Shown: positions 20,377 through 33,130, numbered from the stretch's first letter. The stretch is DNA of 64,000 nucleotides from Cytidiella melzeri (GCA_022592445.1 JABYQR010000170.1:1-64000); one strand, 5' to 3'. Translations and numbers: made by a program. The notes: generated by a model from the letters alone, not told the origin.

Positions 20377-21313
20377 ACCCCCGGTCCTCAAGTCTTCATA
20401 CGAAAAATACGTTATGCCTGACCGTGGATGCGCTTGATGACGCGCTACTTGGATTCCTTTACATGTCGATGTTCGTGCAAGTGCCGCTGCCTTTTTGGAA
20501 TTCGCTCAACCTGCCTTATTCACTCTTATATCGTCGCCCACGTCTTCTTTTCTTTGCCCGCTTTGTTCGTTTCCTAAAGCCAACTCCCAACCTAGTCTCT
20601 TACAACCCGCCCCAGTCACTCGTTGTTTTGCCCCGTTGCATATGTAACTCTTCGTTTCTCTCCCTCTCCGTCTAGTCCGTTTCCTTCGCATTACGTTTAC
20701 GCCTAAATTAATCAATGATGACCACTTCACGAACATATGTTGAAAATTCTGTGGATTTAGCGAGGGGACGGCTTCGTCAAATTGGAATACGTCTGCCTCG
20801 AGGGCATCTTGACGCAAATTGTGTGTCACACTAGTAGTTCTTTGATAGCACTCGTAGGCTAGACAGGACAAGTGGATGAAGGACACCCCGATGCACGCAG
20901 GAGAACACGACTTGAACGACAGAACCGAGAGGTATGCAGCGATCTCATTATTGCGCATGCTTTCTGCCTGCCTAAGGCTGATCATGTTATGCCATCTGAA
21001 CAGACTTTTGGAGAGTTTCTTGTAGCTAAGAGGTCACGGTGCATTCGTCGCCATCGCAAAAATGACTTTACACTCAATGTCGATGCCACGGATACTTAAC
21101 GTCCGAATCGATCATACAATAAGACAGGTCGACGCACGCAGTGTCCGTCTTTTACACTCGATCGAGGGACACGCCGTTTGAGACTTGGAGAGTGATTGAA
21201 GTGTCTATGCGTCGAAGGTGAGTGATTGAAGCCACAAAGAGCGTTGTTCCTTGCATAACCTATTCTCACTCTGTCTCCATATCGTCGACGACGCGTTCTT
21301 CCAACCTCCACTG
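20377..21313. other. Intergenic stretch
   Basis: The 3' region of the FHA gene and spacer. Short frames on both strands have no recognisable motif. Confidence 0.5.
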
Positions 21314-22264
21314 TCAACAATCAGCTGAGTATTTCACTCCTTCCGGTGCACCGTGGAGCAGTGCGGCTTGCAGGTCCAAACGACTGTCGTGTGCAGACTC
21401 GGAGTTACGATTGTCGCGGTCCAAACTAGAAGTATCGACTAAGCTGAGGGAGGAGCCGTTCACTTGTGCGTCCCATATGCCCTCGCCACCCGCCGCAGGA
21501 GTGCTGTCCTGCACCTGCGCCGCAACGCCGTCTGAGACTTGATTTGTTTCCGCACCACCTGTGTGCTCCATTTACGAGTCGACGGCCGGTGTGCTCTGCT
21601 TCGACTCGTCGGTCTTGTCTTGCAACACACGGGATATGTCAGGATGCTCGGGTGCGCCACAGATGTCCTCGTCACCCGCTTGAGTAGCGTTGTTCCGCGC
21701 CTGCTGGCCTGACTCAGCCTCGACGCCGTCATTGATTTCCGCGCCAGTTGAGTACTGAGTGTCGACGGACGGTGTGCTATGCAATGACTCGGAGGTCGTG
21801 TCTGGCAAAATTTGGATTAAGTCAGGTTGCTCGGGTGCGCCATAGGTATTCTCGTCACCCGTCTAAGGAGTGTTGTTCTGCGCCTGCTGGCTTTGCTCAG
21901 CCGCGACACCGATTGATACTTGAGCTGTTTGTGCGCCACCTGTAAGCTCAATCTCTGAGTCTGCAGGGTGTGTGCTCTGCTCGAACTCGGAAGTCGTGTC
22001 TTGCAAAACGTAGAATAAGTCAGGATGCCCTGGTGCGTCACGGGTATCCTCTCCAGCAGCCTGTGGAGTACCGCTCCGCGACTGCTGTCCTTCCTCAGTC
22101 CCAACGCCGACTGAGACTTGAGCCGTTTCCGCGTCACTTATGTGCTCATCGTCGACGTTAGGTCCGCTCTGATGCGACGTTGTAACTTGCGTGACGCTGA
22201 GCATCCTATCCCGTAATTCGCGGAGGCGGAATAAGTCGGGATCCTCGGGGTTGCTCAAGAACAA
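21314..22264 (-). pseudogene. Decayed tail repeat array related to the DUF6535 gene
   Basis: Minus-strand sequence begins NPEDPDLFRLRELRDRML, closely matching the C-terminal NKPEDPELFRLRELRDRTF of the DUF6535 gene at 24.2-27.3 kb. It then runs through at least three imperfect copies of a unit of about 185-200 bp, each with an AGDED-type and a DTTSE-type segment. Unit starts are visible near 21618, 21801 and 21999. Two in-frame stops (one in NNTP-stop-TGDEN near 21866, one before MEHTGG near 21571) and the lack of the membrane half show that it is not a complete gene. It is probably a truncated tandem duplicate of the neighbour whose tail expanded by slippage or unequal crossing over. It could still be a 3' part of a spliced transcript. 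Confidence 0.65.
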
Positions 22265-22514
22265 TCGTAGACGTCTTTGTATGCTGAAAGTCGTCGATGA
22301 AAGCTAGAAGTATTCGTGGCACTGCTACAGTCGGATTCAGAGATGAACGAATCCGCGTTCGGAGAGCAGAGTAGAGGCGAAGCGATAAAAGGATGAGAGT
22401 TGAGCGCAGTATACTGGACAGGTAGTGAAGCCCACAGGCCTCAATAAGCGGATCACACAACGGCCATGAACAGAGGTCATCAGACCCAACACCGCACGAC
22501 TCTTGAAGATACAA

Positions 22515-24214
22515 TGACCAGGTTAGTGCACGTGTTGAGGTAAAAAAAAACTTGGGAAAGAATAAGCAACGGTCAATATATTGATTTCGCAGCTCGAATA
22601 AGGCTTACATACGATGTGCAATACATTTGGTGTGTGATCGTGATTAATGATCGTGTTTGATGTCTCAACATGTCATCTGGAACCTCTCTCACCTGCGTCA
22701 ACTTGGCATCGGTCTCTGTTGACTGCACTTCGCGAGTTAAAAACAAAGTAATTGACGAGATGGTGATCGTATTTGAGGCAGTGCCGGATTGTCGACCGCG
22801 ATGTTTCCGCGTTCGCGAGGCCATTGCCGGAGTAGGATTCCAGACGATCCTGTGGTGAGGCCAAACGGTGGACTGGCGAAGCACAGGGACGCTCATGCGA
22901 ATGTTCCACGGCTGGCGGCTGAGACGGAGGACGCGCTACAGGAGGGGTACTGGCGCGATTGAGATGATCTGACGGATGGCGGTGGTCCGAAAGCTGCTGG
23001 TTTGCTTGAAGAGTCTCTCCAGCGGTGTCCTCGGTAAATCGCGGATGTGATTCCGCCAAGAATGGGATGAAGGACGAGGGTAATAATTAACAGCACTGTA
23101 GGATCTGATACTCATCTCCTTCTATATAGAGGCGAATAGCAGGTTACTCACATAGACGAGCGAGTGTCTACGATTTGTAGTCGTGCAATTCCTCCTCTAA
23201 TTATTCGCGCACTATCTTCGCTATGGTTGCCCAGCCTGTCGCATGGCGTGACATTACGCAGTACGTTCTCGTCTCGGATGATCCAGGAGTTTCCGTACTT
23301 TATTTTCCTACTTGAGGTGAAGAGAGTGAAAGCTGCGTGGGTATACATATCGTCCGGAGCGTCTGACAAAACCTAATCTCATTGCTGAGTACTATAAAAC
23401 GAACGAAGTATCTATTGTCCACTTACTTCTCGTATTCGGTCTTAGACCGCGATTCCTTGTATTCCTCCCACTCTCCATTCAGAGTCTTGGGATATTTCGT
23501 TGGTTCCATGACACGAGAAGAGACGAGAACGTGCTGTTTGAGGGTGGTGAGGCCGTGTCGAATGGCAAGGTCGAGGAACGATGCACCGAGGTCGCAGAGA
23601 CCGCGAGATCATCGGGAAGATGCGTCTTGCCATCTTGGTGACGCCTCTAGCGCGCCATGCCATCCGATTCAGAGTTCGATGGCCACCATGGCCATTCACC
23701 GTCACGGTGCACCTAGTACAGCTAGCTCGAGGCTCGCAAATCGATTTCTGTTTCCTTGCACCGCAGAAAATTGCAACGTTCGAGCGAGAACAGCAGCGCA
23801 CGAGGTGGAGCACAGGAAAATACATAGCCTGAGCTAGGGTCATTACACAAAAAGTTGGGTAGATATCGTGAGTGCTCATTGAAGGTCTCTGATAGTGTGT
23901 TGTATATGTGCTGATATTCATTTTTTCGCTTGTAACTCTAATGACTGCCCGCTTGAGCTGGAGAGTATGCTCGTGAGATGAGCTCAGCGGCCACAGCCAG
24001 GCAGGGAAGCCACTGCTAGGCGCTGTAGCTTCCTTCTACGACCAACCTAGACTGATGCCTCGCGGTCAACACGCATCGCCCTTGAGGCCAGCATGTACAT
24101 GGTACTATCTCCCTTCCTCTTAACCACCTCCAAGGCCCCCGAGCTGAGTGGCGGATGAAAGTAGACCGTTGTGATCATTACATGATGAATCTCTCGTGCT
24201 CGCATCACCCTCTG
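22515..24214. other. Region with protein-like fragments on the minus strand, no firm gene
   Basis: On the minus strand, 23595-23430 reads GASFLDLAIRHGLTTLKQHV and continues to KTEYEK before a GTAAGT donor. The next open stretch (23369-23148) reads KYGNSWIIRDENVLRNVTPC. These look coding, but I could not join them in one phase, and no family is recognised. A further frame (23059-22673) is Pro/His-rich. They may be exons of a degenerated gene. Confidence 0.3.
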
Positions 24215-27200
24215 TCAACGCATTGTGTCAACATCCATTCCTTTGCTTCTGGCCACATCAGTCGTCGACTCGAAGACGTTTTGTAGCTCGGGGCGTTGGG
24301 TATGCGCAGGGTCGTGCTCATCGACTACGGGGTACAACGTGACGACATTGGCCGAGGGCTCACTCGATTCTGCGTTGAGGAAGTCATCGCCTCCAGCGTA
24401 AGAAGTGCTGTTCAGCGGCTGTTTTCTCCGCTCAGCCTCGACGTCAAGCCCTGCCTGATTTGTTTCCACACAACTGACGTGCCCATCGTCGACGCTGGGC
24501 GTGCTCGTTAACGTGACGTCTAGCACAGTACGGAACGTCCTGTCCCGCAATTCACGAAGGCGGAACAGCTCGGGGTCCTCAGGTTTGTTGCAAAGTTGGC
24601 CGAGAATATCCACCATGTCATCGGGGAGCATGCTATCCTGTGTCAAGAATCCTGGTAGCCATCTTTCATAGTGAATGTTACCCCCGACATCGATCCACCT
24701 GTTATCGCCGGTGCCAAGGCATTTTTCGAAGGTCATAGCGTACAAGCACGCATGTGCTGCACCTCCCACTTTATGCGTGGCCGTAGATGGACCGAGTCCT
24801 CGTGTTTCATGGATAGGTTGCAAAGAGGTGGTAGTCGGGGCAGGAATCAGTGAGCGAATGGACATGGCAAGACGCGAGAACAGTTCACGCCACTGTTGGC
24901 CACCACCGCCGCGGCGAGGCACAAGAACAAGGAGGAACACTGCGACGTGACACAAACGGAGAGTCAGGGAGAGACTGGAATCATCTTTGGACAATCTTTC
25001 GTGAAAGACTTTTGCCAGACGGTCAAAGCCCTTGTCTTGCAATGCGAATGCCACGCTTGCGTCTACAAGAAAGTAGGGTAAGTCAGATAAAATATTCAGA
25101 AACAGCTTGCCTGGAAACAGTTTACCTAGATATGATGGCCAATCCGCGAAGGCATGTAGGATGGGACGACATGGTATGCTTGCTTTGTCGAAGAGCAGGA
25201 GGCCGTCAATTAGTGCATCAGTCGGAGCAGCCGAGGTACTTGTCAATGCATAAACAAGAATGCAATGAATATCTTGCGCCATATTGGGATATATCACGCC
25301 CTCGTACTCTGTGACCAAGCGAGCAGTAGTGCGGAGAACGGTACAGAGGATGCCATCCGGTGCGGCAACTTGGAGCTCATTTACGTGTTCAAGTCCTCTC
25401 AGCACCACGCCGCATAGATACTCAAGAGAGCTACGCTGAAGTGCTTTGGAAATGCTGTCAGGCCAGGTCCAGGTATTCCAATCGAAGTCAGCCCAATGGG
25501 TGTCCCATGATGAGCTAAGGCGTGGCCCATTCGGATGGCCACTTTGTAGTACAGCGATGTGCTGGATGCATGCGAAGCAACGGACGCCTGCTGTATAATC
25601 GAAATTCACAAGCACAGCAAGCTTTTCGAGAGCGCGCATCATGTCACTCTGGTGCGAGTCCATGTTCATCAGACCGGAGTTCGAGATTGCCAGCATGTCT
25701 CGACATAATGCCGGACCATGCTCTTCGTCCAGGCACCACTGAAGGAACGGGATGAGACCCTGCGGACAGAATTGAAGAGAGTCTGTTGTGACGGCTGCTG
25801 ACACGATGACGGAGAACGCAAACAACACTGCTCTTTGTGCACGGCCCAGCTGATCAAGCTCATGGTAAGGGATAAAATTGCGGGATGACCTTGAGTAATG
25901 CATGCGCAATTCTGGGACATGACAAGAGAGAATACCGAGAACACCCTCCCTCGCTTGAGGCCTCAAGCCTTGAAGGAAGCGCAGGCCGCAAAATGGCCAA
26001 TAGGGTACCACACGTTGCGAATCCGGTGTGGTCGTCAAACGATGCTCCAGAATCTTCACAACGAAGAAAATAGCTTCCTCGGGCTGAGGATGCGTATCTT
26101 TTAATGCCTCCGCGATCGTACTCCCAAGCATCTCGTCATTTGCCTGAATAGCATCGACCGACACTAATATGTCGACGTCTAAAGCCGTGTTCTCGACAAG
26201 CACGAGTTCATCTGGGATCTCTGCAGCAGCAGCGACTAGAGTCTGAGGGAGGCGCAATAGGTATGTGCGCCAGAGTTTCCCTTTAAGTCGAGCACCTGAA
26301 AGAGAAACGCGCCACATGGATTTTGCAAGCGAGAGGACAAGGAATGCTATCCCCACCACCACTGTGAAGATTAAGTTGGACCATTTGAGGTCAATTTGCT
26401 TTGTAAGACGAGATAGCGATCGATGGAATTGCGCTACAGGAACCTTCAGCAATGTTGTCTTGTATGGACAGCCGGGAAAGAAAACCGGAAGCGAAGTCGC
26501 GCTAAAGAAGAATAATGCCCAGCCGACAACTAGGGGAATAGTGGTGTGACCAAGAGTGGAGTGCACCGACGCCGTGAAGTAACAGAGACCAGTGAAGAAC
26601 AGGCCCAGTGAGAGCTGAAGGAGGAGAGGCAGTGTTGCCGCAATCTCGTATACCCGCCACTTCGAAAGCATCGGTTCGCGGTAGTGTCGAAGGCGGAGAC
26701 GAGCCTGGGGAGAGGGGATGTCAACGGCAGAGAACTCGCGCAGCCACTGCTTGACGAGCATGCCGAGCGACGCCGTGACGAGGCTCACGATGAGGCTAGC
26801 GAACCATAGGACGTTGACGCGGATGTCGTTGACAGCAGCCTGAAAGGGAGGGAGGGCAGAGGAGAGGATGGTAGCAGCGGCCAGAGTACCGGTGGTGCTA
26901 TTGAACGTGTAGCTGGCGGTTTGCGCAGCGATACGTTCGAGGTTGTAGTTCATAGCCGCCATTGGATCGGGCTGCAAAGCAGGGTATGCAGCGATCAAGA
27001 ATGCAGAGAGTACGGTGGAGAACAGACCAGCCTCCACATGGACAGACCAGTTTCAGTCACCATTACGAATATGAGGAACAGCTCAACTCACGAAGACGAG
27101 AAGGGTATCGATGTCCTCCTTGCAGTTATGCGCCTTTTCTTCATCAAACTCTCTTACTTCCTTGGCCATAGCCCCCCATCCTGTTGGCTGACCCGATAGT

Positions 27201-27268
27201 ACAAACTCGGTTCTGGGCTCAGATCCCGCCGCATGAGGCCCGTTGTCAGCTGGATCCGAGTCTGGCAT
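24215..27268 (-). CDS. DUF6535-family multi-pass membrane protein
   Basis: Two exons: 27268-27092 (ATG, MPDSDPADNGPHAAGSE) and 27031-24215, with a 60 nt GTGAGT intron. The junction restores KEDIDTLLVF-AGLFSTVLSAFL, the hallmark start of DUF6535, an Agaricomycete-expanded membrane family of unknown function. Hydrophobic segments follow: AGLFSTVLSAFLIAAYPALQ, VLWFASLIVSLVTASLGMLV, LPLLLQLSLGLFFTGLCYF and IPLVVGWALFFFSATSLPVF. A helix pair near WSNLIFTVVVGIAFLVLSLA comes next, then about 650 soluble, mostly helical residues. The tail (PEDPELFRLRELRDRTF) matches the decayed array at 21.3-22.3 kb. The frame has no interior stop, so the gene looks intact. The product is about 995 residues, long for a family often described by its first 200. 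Extra 5' UTR introns are likely upstream. Confidence 0.82.
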
Positions 27269-28387
27269 CGAGAGTTCCAAAATTAGAGGTCGGAACACTG
27301 AGGTAGGTTAGTCCTGAGGATGCTATCTGTTAGCGAGGGCAGGAGGCTCCGTCATAAGTAAGGGGTACTCACGATAGTGGAAAACTCGTGTCTTTCCCTA
27401 CCGCTCCAGAGGGACCGTAACCGTCTGGTATGCTGAGATTTATCAATGCAAGCTAGAGAGTCGTTCGTGCTACCAGTCCTGCTGAGAGCACATTAGATCC
27501 AGTACTCGAGGGTCTACAGTGGCAATTTTTCTCTAGCACTCACTGATAGTCCGTTACTACCTGTATCTGCGCGTTGCTCTGGCGAGCCTGAAGTTCGAGT
27601 TCAAGGGTAAGCTGAGTGCGTGGGAATGTTACCAATATGGCTAGATACAGCTTCCCGATGAATCTTCAGCTGCCTCTGCAGACCGCAGTCGTCCGAGTGG
27701 CTGTACTTACTCTATGGTGGTGACTCCCGGACAAAAATTGGACGCGATGGCAAAATGCGGGCGTCAAGTGATGAGCAATTGATGGCCCATTGTTCTACAA
27801 CGTGCCACAGTATCATTCCAGCCGGCCACACATTTGCATGGCCTGCCACAGCGTTTTCCGAGCCGGCCACATCGCGACATCACTGGCCACACATCAGCAC
27901 TGCTGTTTCCGGCTGTAGACAGCACCTACACCCAGCCCTGTCCTATCCCATCCCTATCTAACTATCATTTTGTTTCCTATAGCCGTCCTAATATGTTCCT
28001 ATCGGTGACCTGAGATCCACCCAAGCCCATGCTACTTGCAACCTAGTTCTGCCCCAATCCAAACATTTTGTTCCATGTCTGTTCCCTTCCATTGCTAGAA
28101 ACTCCTGCCATGTTGTCTTAGGTGTGTCCCAAGCCACTTCCCCCATCAACCCAGTCGCCTCCCAGCCACTTCTCAATAACTGCCCATGACTGATCTTCAT
28201 GCACACACGGTTGTCCCAAAACATCTCTGGTGATTTCCTAACATCAACCTATGGTTATCCCAGTGTTGGACCACCTGTACTAATTTTTCTTTACGTCGTT
28301 TATGAACCTTGGTGAGTTACAGGTCCCTTCCTCTTCCGCCTTCACTCCCCTTCTCTCTTCTGCCTTTGTTCCACTCCCGTACTAAAC
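27269..28387. other. Intergenic stretch at the edge of the accessory island
   Basis: The promoter and probably 5' UTR introns of the DUF6535 gene come first (GTGAGT-type donors on the minus strand near 27380). Around 27785-27900, several GGCCACA/CGGCCACA words recur. No gene is recognised. Confidence 0.4.
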
Positions 28388-30568
28388 ATGACTAGCACCA
28401 CAATTTTGCCTCTCGTCCAACGAGCACACTGCTCTTTGTGTCCTCGAACCAGACACACAGTGACTGCTCAGGATGGCAGACTTACGGTACGTACACAACA
28501 ATCTAATGCCACATTTTTGTGTTGCTCAACTTTATCAGGTTCCTACCACCCCGCATGATCCATGTGCAGTTTGCACTCACTCATGGCATCTTCACAACCT
28601 GCCTGTATGGGACCTGCCGTTTCAGTTGCAAGCATGGGCGCGGGGAGGGCTACCAGGCGGTGCATGTGCAGCATTTTTTAGCGTGTGTATTTCTTGGATT
28701 AAAGGTCTAAATTTTGACAACCTCAATCGCTTGGCTGACAGCAACATCTGCCATGCACGGCAACTTCTACATGTGTTTGCGGCAGTACATGGGGATATCA
28801 TGAGCTTTTGCTACCTGATAGGTGCATTAAACTCCACCTGCCCGCAGCAACTTGAATATTGTTGAACAGCAGAACATAGTTCTGGTCCTGTTACTCCCAC
28901 CCTGTCAATGGCACTCCCAGCACCTCATCACCCATCCGTAGCCCCTCAACATACACCTCATTTCTCGATTGCCTCCCCAACGTCAAACACCGTTAACTGG
29001 ACTCCACCGCACTCTGCTAATGTCATTCATTCTGCACCCGCCCTGCCATTGCCCGCCTCGGCACCTCAGGTGCAGACTGCTGCTGTTAAGACCGACTATC
29101 GTCGAGGGACAAGTTGTCAGGTCAGAACCCCTTGGTGTAACTACACTCAAGGTCTGATGATGGTCTAGGCCGCGCGGTTGCTGTCAAGCACAGTGGCAGA
29201 CAGATGATGGTTCGATAGAAGGAATATTGATACAAAGTAGATAGACTGAGGTTCTAGCCCCATGTCTAGCGGCTATTTATACATGTTGACCTAACTACTT
29301 TTGGACCAGTCCGAGGTAGTGGTAGTGAATCGGAGAAACAGAAAGGAAGAACAATACAGAGAGAACAACCATTACTCTGGAAAGCCAATGAGAGAAAAGA
29401 CCGTCAAGGTGCGGAAACAAGGAACAATACAAAGGTGAAACATGAGGCAGAGATCAATAGAGAAGGGGTTGAACCCGAAACAGGGGATAGACAGAGTTGA
29501 ATCCGAAACAGGGGATAGACGGGGTTGGACCCGATGGAGTGGTAACGGAGGTATGGAAAGGCCGAGGGTTGAACCGAAGCAATGGTAACCAATCGGAGTT
29601 AGGTCCGAGGTTTGAATGGACATCAGAAGGCAACTGATAACATAATAGTCTGTGTTGAACGGAGGCGATGTGGATCAGGGAATGATGGAGGAAAGACAAG
29701 TTGGATTGTGATGGAGGAAAGACAAGTTGGATTGTCAAGGCAATTGTAAAGAAGATAATTGGTTATCAAGGTAATCAAAGAAGTAAAGAAAAATAATAGG
29801 GTGTGAAGACTGTTTGTAACAGCTGCAGCGGTCACAGGCCGCTCTCCAATTTGACCATATGTCCAATATACCAATGAACAGGCACGCCAGGTGCACATGA
29901 ATAGCAACCAGTTGCGTAATGAGTCAATGGAACAAACCAGTGCCGCTCGACATGGGCCACATTCACGTTCTTCTTGCACAGCTGCCACATCAGTGTGCCA
30001 CTCACCGCTCTGGCCCTGCACGGTCATACCCATCAAACACAAGCCCCAATGTCCCTCCTGCTTTGAATCCAGCCCCAACCCCCACACCAGTCACAAACTT
30101 GAAGTGTGCCAAAATTGTCATTTTTCCATACTCACCAGTGTGTTTTTAACCATTGTTGCGGTGTCATGTCACACTTCTGACTTCCAACATGGTCTAGATC
30201 ACTTCGCGTGTTGTGTGGAAGAGGATCCTTCCCCAAATTTTTGGTGGTCAGCGCAAAGGATGGCAGATGTGGTGGCCTGTCTTGATGGTGCTGAACTCGT
30301 AACCTCGGCTGACTTCCGTTCAGTTGGGACAATTTTCTCCCAGATCCACACCGTGTTCACCACTCACATGAGCCTCAATGGCTTTCAGTTGCCAGAAAAC
30401 CCTGCTCCTCCATCTGACTCCACCATCACCGTCAAAAATGCTCCCTGGGTCATGCTGAAGCCAAAATACCATTGTGGTACAGAAGAGTGGTCATTTGCCA
30501 CACCATCAGCAAGATATGTGTTGACAGTGGATGAATATACTGTGGCTAAGCTCACTGGCACGCCTTAG
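28388..30568 (+). CDS. Unrecognised Cys/His-motif gene, probably fragmentary
   Basis: Starts at ATG 28388 (MTSTTILPLVQRAHCSLCPR), then a GTACGT...TCAG intron. The second exon reads CAVCTHSWHLHNLPVWDLPF followed by RGGLPGGACAAFF. The arrangement C-x2-C-x-H-x-W-x2-H with a downstream RGG-C resembles zinc-binding modules I associate with repeated Agaricomycete genes of unknown role, but I cannot name the family. Later plus-strand parts are Pro-rich (PSVAPQHTPHFSIASPTSNT near 28935) and, after an AG-rich insertion at about 29.17-29.82 kb, again Pro-rich (PPALNPAPTPTPVTN). A last frame ends LTVDEYTVAKLTGTP at TAG 30566-30568. The pieces look like one gene split by a repeat; phase continuity across the insertion was not established. 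Confidence 0.35.
29170..29820. repeat. AG-rich repeat segment, possible solo LTR
   Basis: Purine-rich sequence with recurring GAA-CCGAAACAGGGGATAGAC-type words and a TATTTATACATG box near 29275. It interrupts the Pro-rich plus-strand coding pieces. Ends with TG...CA and a target duplication were not resolved, so the class is uncertain. Confidence 0.35.
29684..29735. repeat. Perfect 26-bp tandem duplication
   Basis: Two identical adjacent 26-bp units starting GATGGAGGAAAGACAAG, 29684-29709 and 29710-29735. Confidence 0.9.
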
Positions 30569-31160
30569 ATCTCTAAGACGCTAAACCCAGACTGGGTCAT
30601 CTTTTGAGAAATGTTTGACTTTGTACATGGATTGTTGCTTTCACCTTGAGTTCTGTCCTCAGCGCCACAATAAGGTCATCAAGCACCACCTTAATACACT
30701 GCCTTCTACTGAGAGAGTGGGCCCAATCTTCCAACCCTACATGGCACACACGTGCTATTCGCATCGTGTGTTTGCCCCACTCCTACCACCACGTCCCAAT
30801 GCCCTTCCGGCCGACTGCCTGACCATATGTCCAATGTCCCACCCCCACCCTCCAACTCCTCCAACTCCTGATGGCAGACTGTCACTCCCGCCACCATCAC
30901 CAGAGATGTATGTGAGTATTGCATACTTGTTGTTCAACATCTTTGTGATTTTTTTGTCACCGGCTGCCTTCAGTCAGCAAAATCATCAGAGCAGCAAGTG
31001 ATATGGCCTTATGTACAATTATTCATTTGACACAATTCTCCTCAGTCAATGTGATTCAGCCAATCTACAGCAGCAGCTACTGCCCACTGGTCTGAACTTG
31101 CTTGCGTAGCTGTGTTTTTGTTGCAGCTGGAGGAGCATCAATACCCGGATGTGTAAGTAG
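30569..31160. other. Spacer within the accessory island
   Basis: No gene is recognised. A plus-strand frame (30615-31001) is Pro/His-rich without motifs. A hydrophobic stretch near 30915-30970 is probably chance. Confidence 0.35.
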
Positions 31161-32328
31161 TTAGTTGATTGCAAACTCACCGGTACGATCCACAGCTTTG
31201 GCCTTCGAAATTCCGGATGACTGAATAACGCCTGAGCGCCGCAGACGACCATGGATGCGGCCTGGTTTGCAATTGTCCTGTGCAGTGGGTATAGAAGTAA
31301 CAATATCCGGAATGGCGGGAGCGTGGTGAGTAAACAAATCCCCCATGACTGCCTTGCAAACCGCCAGCCGTTGAGCAACAACGGCAGCATCCGGCTGATG
31401 CAGAAGTCCGTTTGGGCCAAGATCAAAACCCTCGGTGCTGAACATTCTGTCAGACAGATGGGCCGTGATGGATTTCAAGTATGCTTCACGGTCAAAGTGG
31501 ACATTCAAGTCAGCTGGGAGCTGACCAAGCAGTGTGGCGGTCAGCTGGGCCATTGCTCTGAAGTAAAAACAACATAACAATTTTGGGTGCATGGTCATCA
31601 GGCCATCTGCCGCGGCATTGGCACGTTGATTTTGGGCCAGATTGTCAAGGCTGTGAACAGTGCAGGTTAGATGATGGGCGGTTAACGTGAATTACAAAAA
31701 AAACATACTAGACTCTGGTCATTTCAGGGGATAAATGAAGTGGGTCGCCATCAGGATTGATTGCAGCCAATGCGTGTCGCGTGTCGCCAGAGGCAATACA
31801 ACTTGGGGGATAGGCAATTACAACCATACGGTATACTGACAAAATTGGCTCCTGCCCGTGTGGTGCCAGAGGAGGTGTGCCCCCATGACAGAGACGTCCA
31901 CAAAAATAGACGTTGAGCAAGGGTGTCAACTCTACCAAGACCCTGATTGCAAGAACATAAAAACATCCGGGGTCAAAGTCAGATGGTAGATCTGAAAGAA
32001 CAGTCATGGAGGACAGTTGGAAAGGGCTGTCACCCTGGTATCTATGGGGTGCACCAAAATGTGCTCCCATCAGCTTTGCAAGTGTGGCCTCTGGTTGAGT
32101 CCTGGTGAGTGAAAGGCGGTGCATACCGTTAGTGTGCAAACAGTACTCACAAGAGTGGGCGGCAGATGCTGGTGCTAAGTTTAGCTGGAACACATAGAAA
32201 TAGAAGTTATGGTTGTGGCCAATGCGAGGGACGTTGATCATGTCTTGCCACTGCCGAAGGGCAATCTGCGGTGCCTGGGGAGCCTGCTTGACATGGATAG
32301 TCCAACAGAGACCGGATTTTTCCAACAT
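31161..32328 (-). CDS. Unrecognised two-exon gene in the accessory island
   Basis: Exon 1 runs from ATG 32328 (MLEKSGLCWTIHVKQAPQAP) to about 31712. A GTATGT intron then joins MTRV to YLDNLAQNQRANAAADGLMT in phase, and the frame ends GEFAIN at 31161. The product is about 370 residues. Visible segments include WQDMINVPRIGHNHNFYFYV, GDSPFQLSSMTVLSDLPSDF, FYVLAIRVLVELTPLLNVYF and FDREAYLKSITAHLSDRMFS. There is no signal peptide and no transposase or polymerase motif. The frame is clean with a good intron, so it is probably a real or recently real gene. Its promoter and first 14 codons lie in an inverted repeat with a second copy at 34.4-34.8 kb. I do not recognise the family and infer no function. 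Confidence 0.5.
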
Positions 32329-32673
32329 TGTCACAAGTTTATACCATTAGGTGCCTATCCAGAGCGCTTGTTTTCCGGCTAGGAGTGTTACCGGACCTAA
32401 CCTAACCCGGGTCACGTGACATCCTGCCTTATTTATCAATAGTCCAGACCCAAACCCTAGACTCCATCTGGAGCGGTTCCAGATCAATTTAGGCTATTGT
32501 TCTATTGTTCTCCTTCCATTGTTAGGGATTCACCAGGGATTCCCCCAGTTCTTATTGTCCTATTGTCTTTTGCCTATTGTCTTCTATCTATTGTTAGGGA
32601 TTCCCCAGGGATTCCCCCAGTTTCTATTGTTCTATTGTTCCTATTCTATTGTTCTATTGTCCTATTGTTCTAG
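32289..32673 (+). repeat. Inverted repeat, left copy
   Basis: About 385 bp, matched in reverse orientation by 34408-34772. It covers the first codons and upstream region of the gene at 31.2-32.3 kb, including CACGTGAC, TTTCCGGCTAGGAGTG, two GGGATTC-CCCAGGGATTCCCC-type words and a run of CTATTGTT units. Confidence 0.85.
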
Positions 32674-33130
32674 CTGTATTGTTCTACGTATCCTGGTCCT
32701 TGACAGTTACCCTGGTCCCTTATTATTCTATTGTTACTCCAGCCCCACAGTTACTCCAGTCCCTAGTATGGGAACTTGCGCACAGACCACCCAGCCAACA
32801 GTATATATAGTAGCCCTTACCCTCCCTAGCTCTGCATCTTGACCTCTCTGTCATTTGCACTGCTAGGTGAGTTACTACATGTAACTTGAGTATCATACCC
32901 TATTAACTCTGTCATTTGCACTGCTAGTATCCGGCCTCTGTGCCTGCTTGCCTGCTTATCATTGACTTTGACCTTGTTGTCGTTGTTGGAGATCCCTTTC
33001 CTCTTCCACCATCATCTATTCCACCCTTGTTTAGGGTTTATCAGCATAGCAGCAGTCGCTACGCAACACTGCTGTTCATACATGCGGACTGTATATCTAG
33101 AAACTGCCTAAGTAGACGCCGGTGTAAGAT

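Noticed and set aside
24296..25314. Plus-strand frames opposite the DUF6535 gene
   Set aside because: Shadows of the long minus-strand gene.
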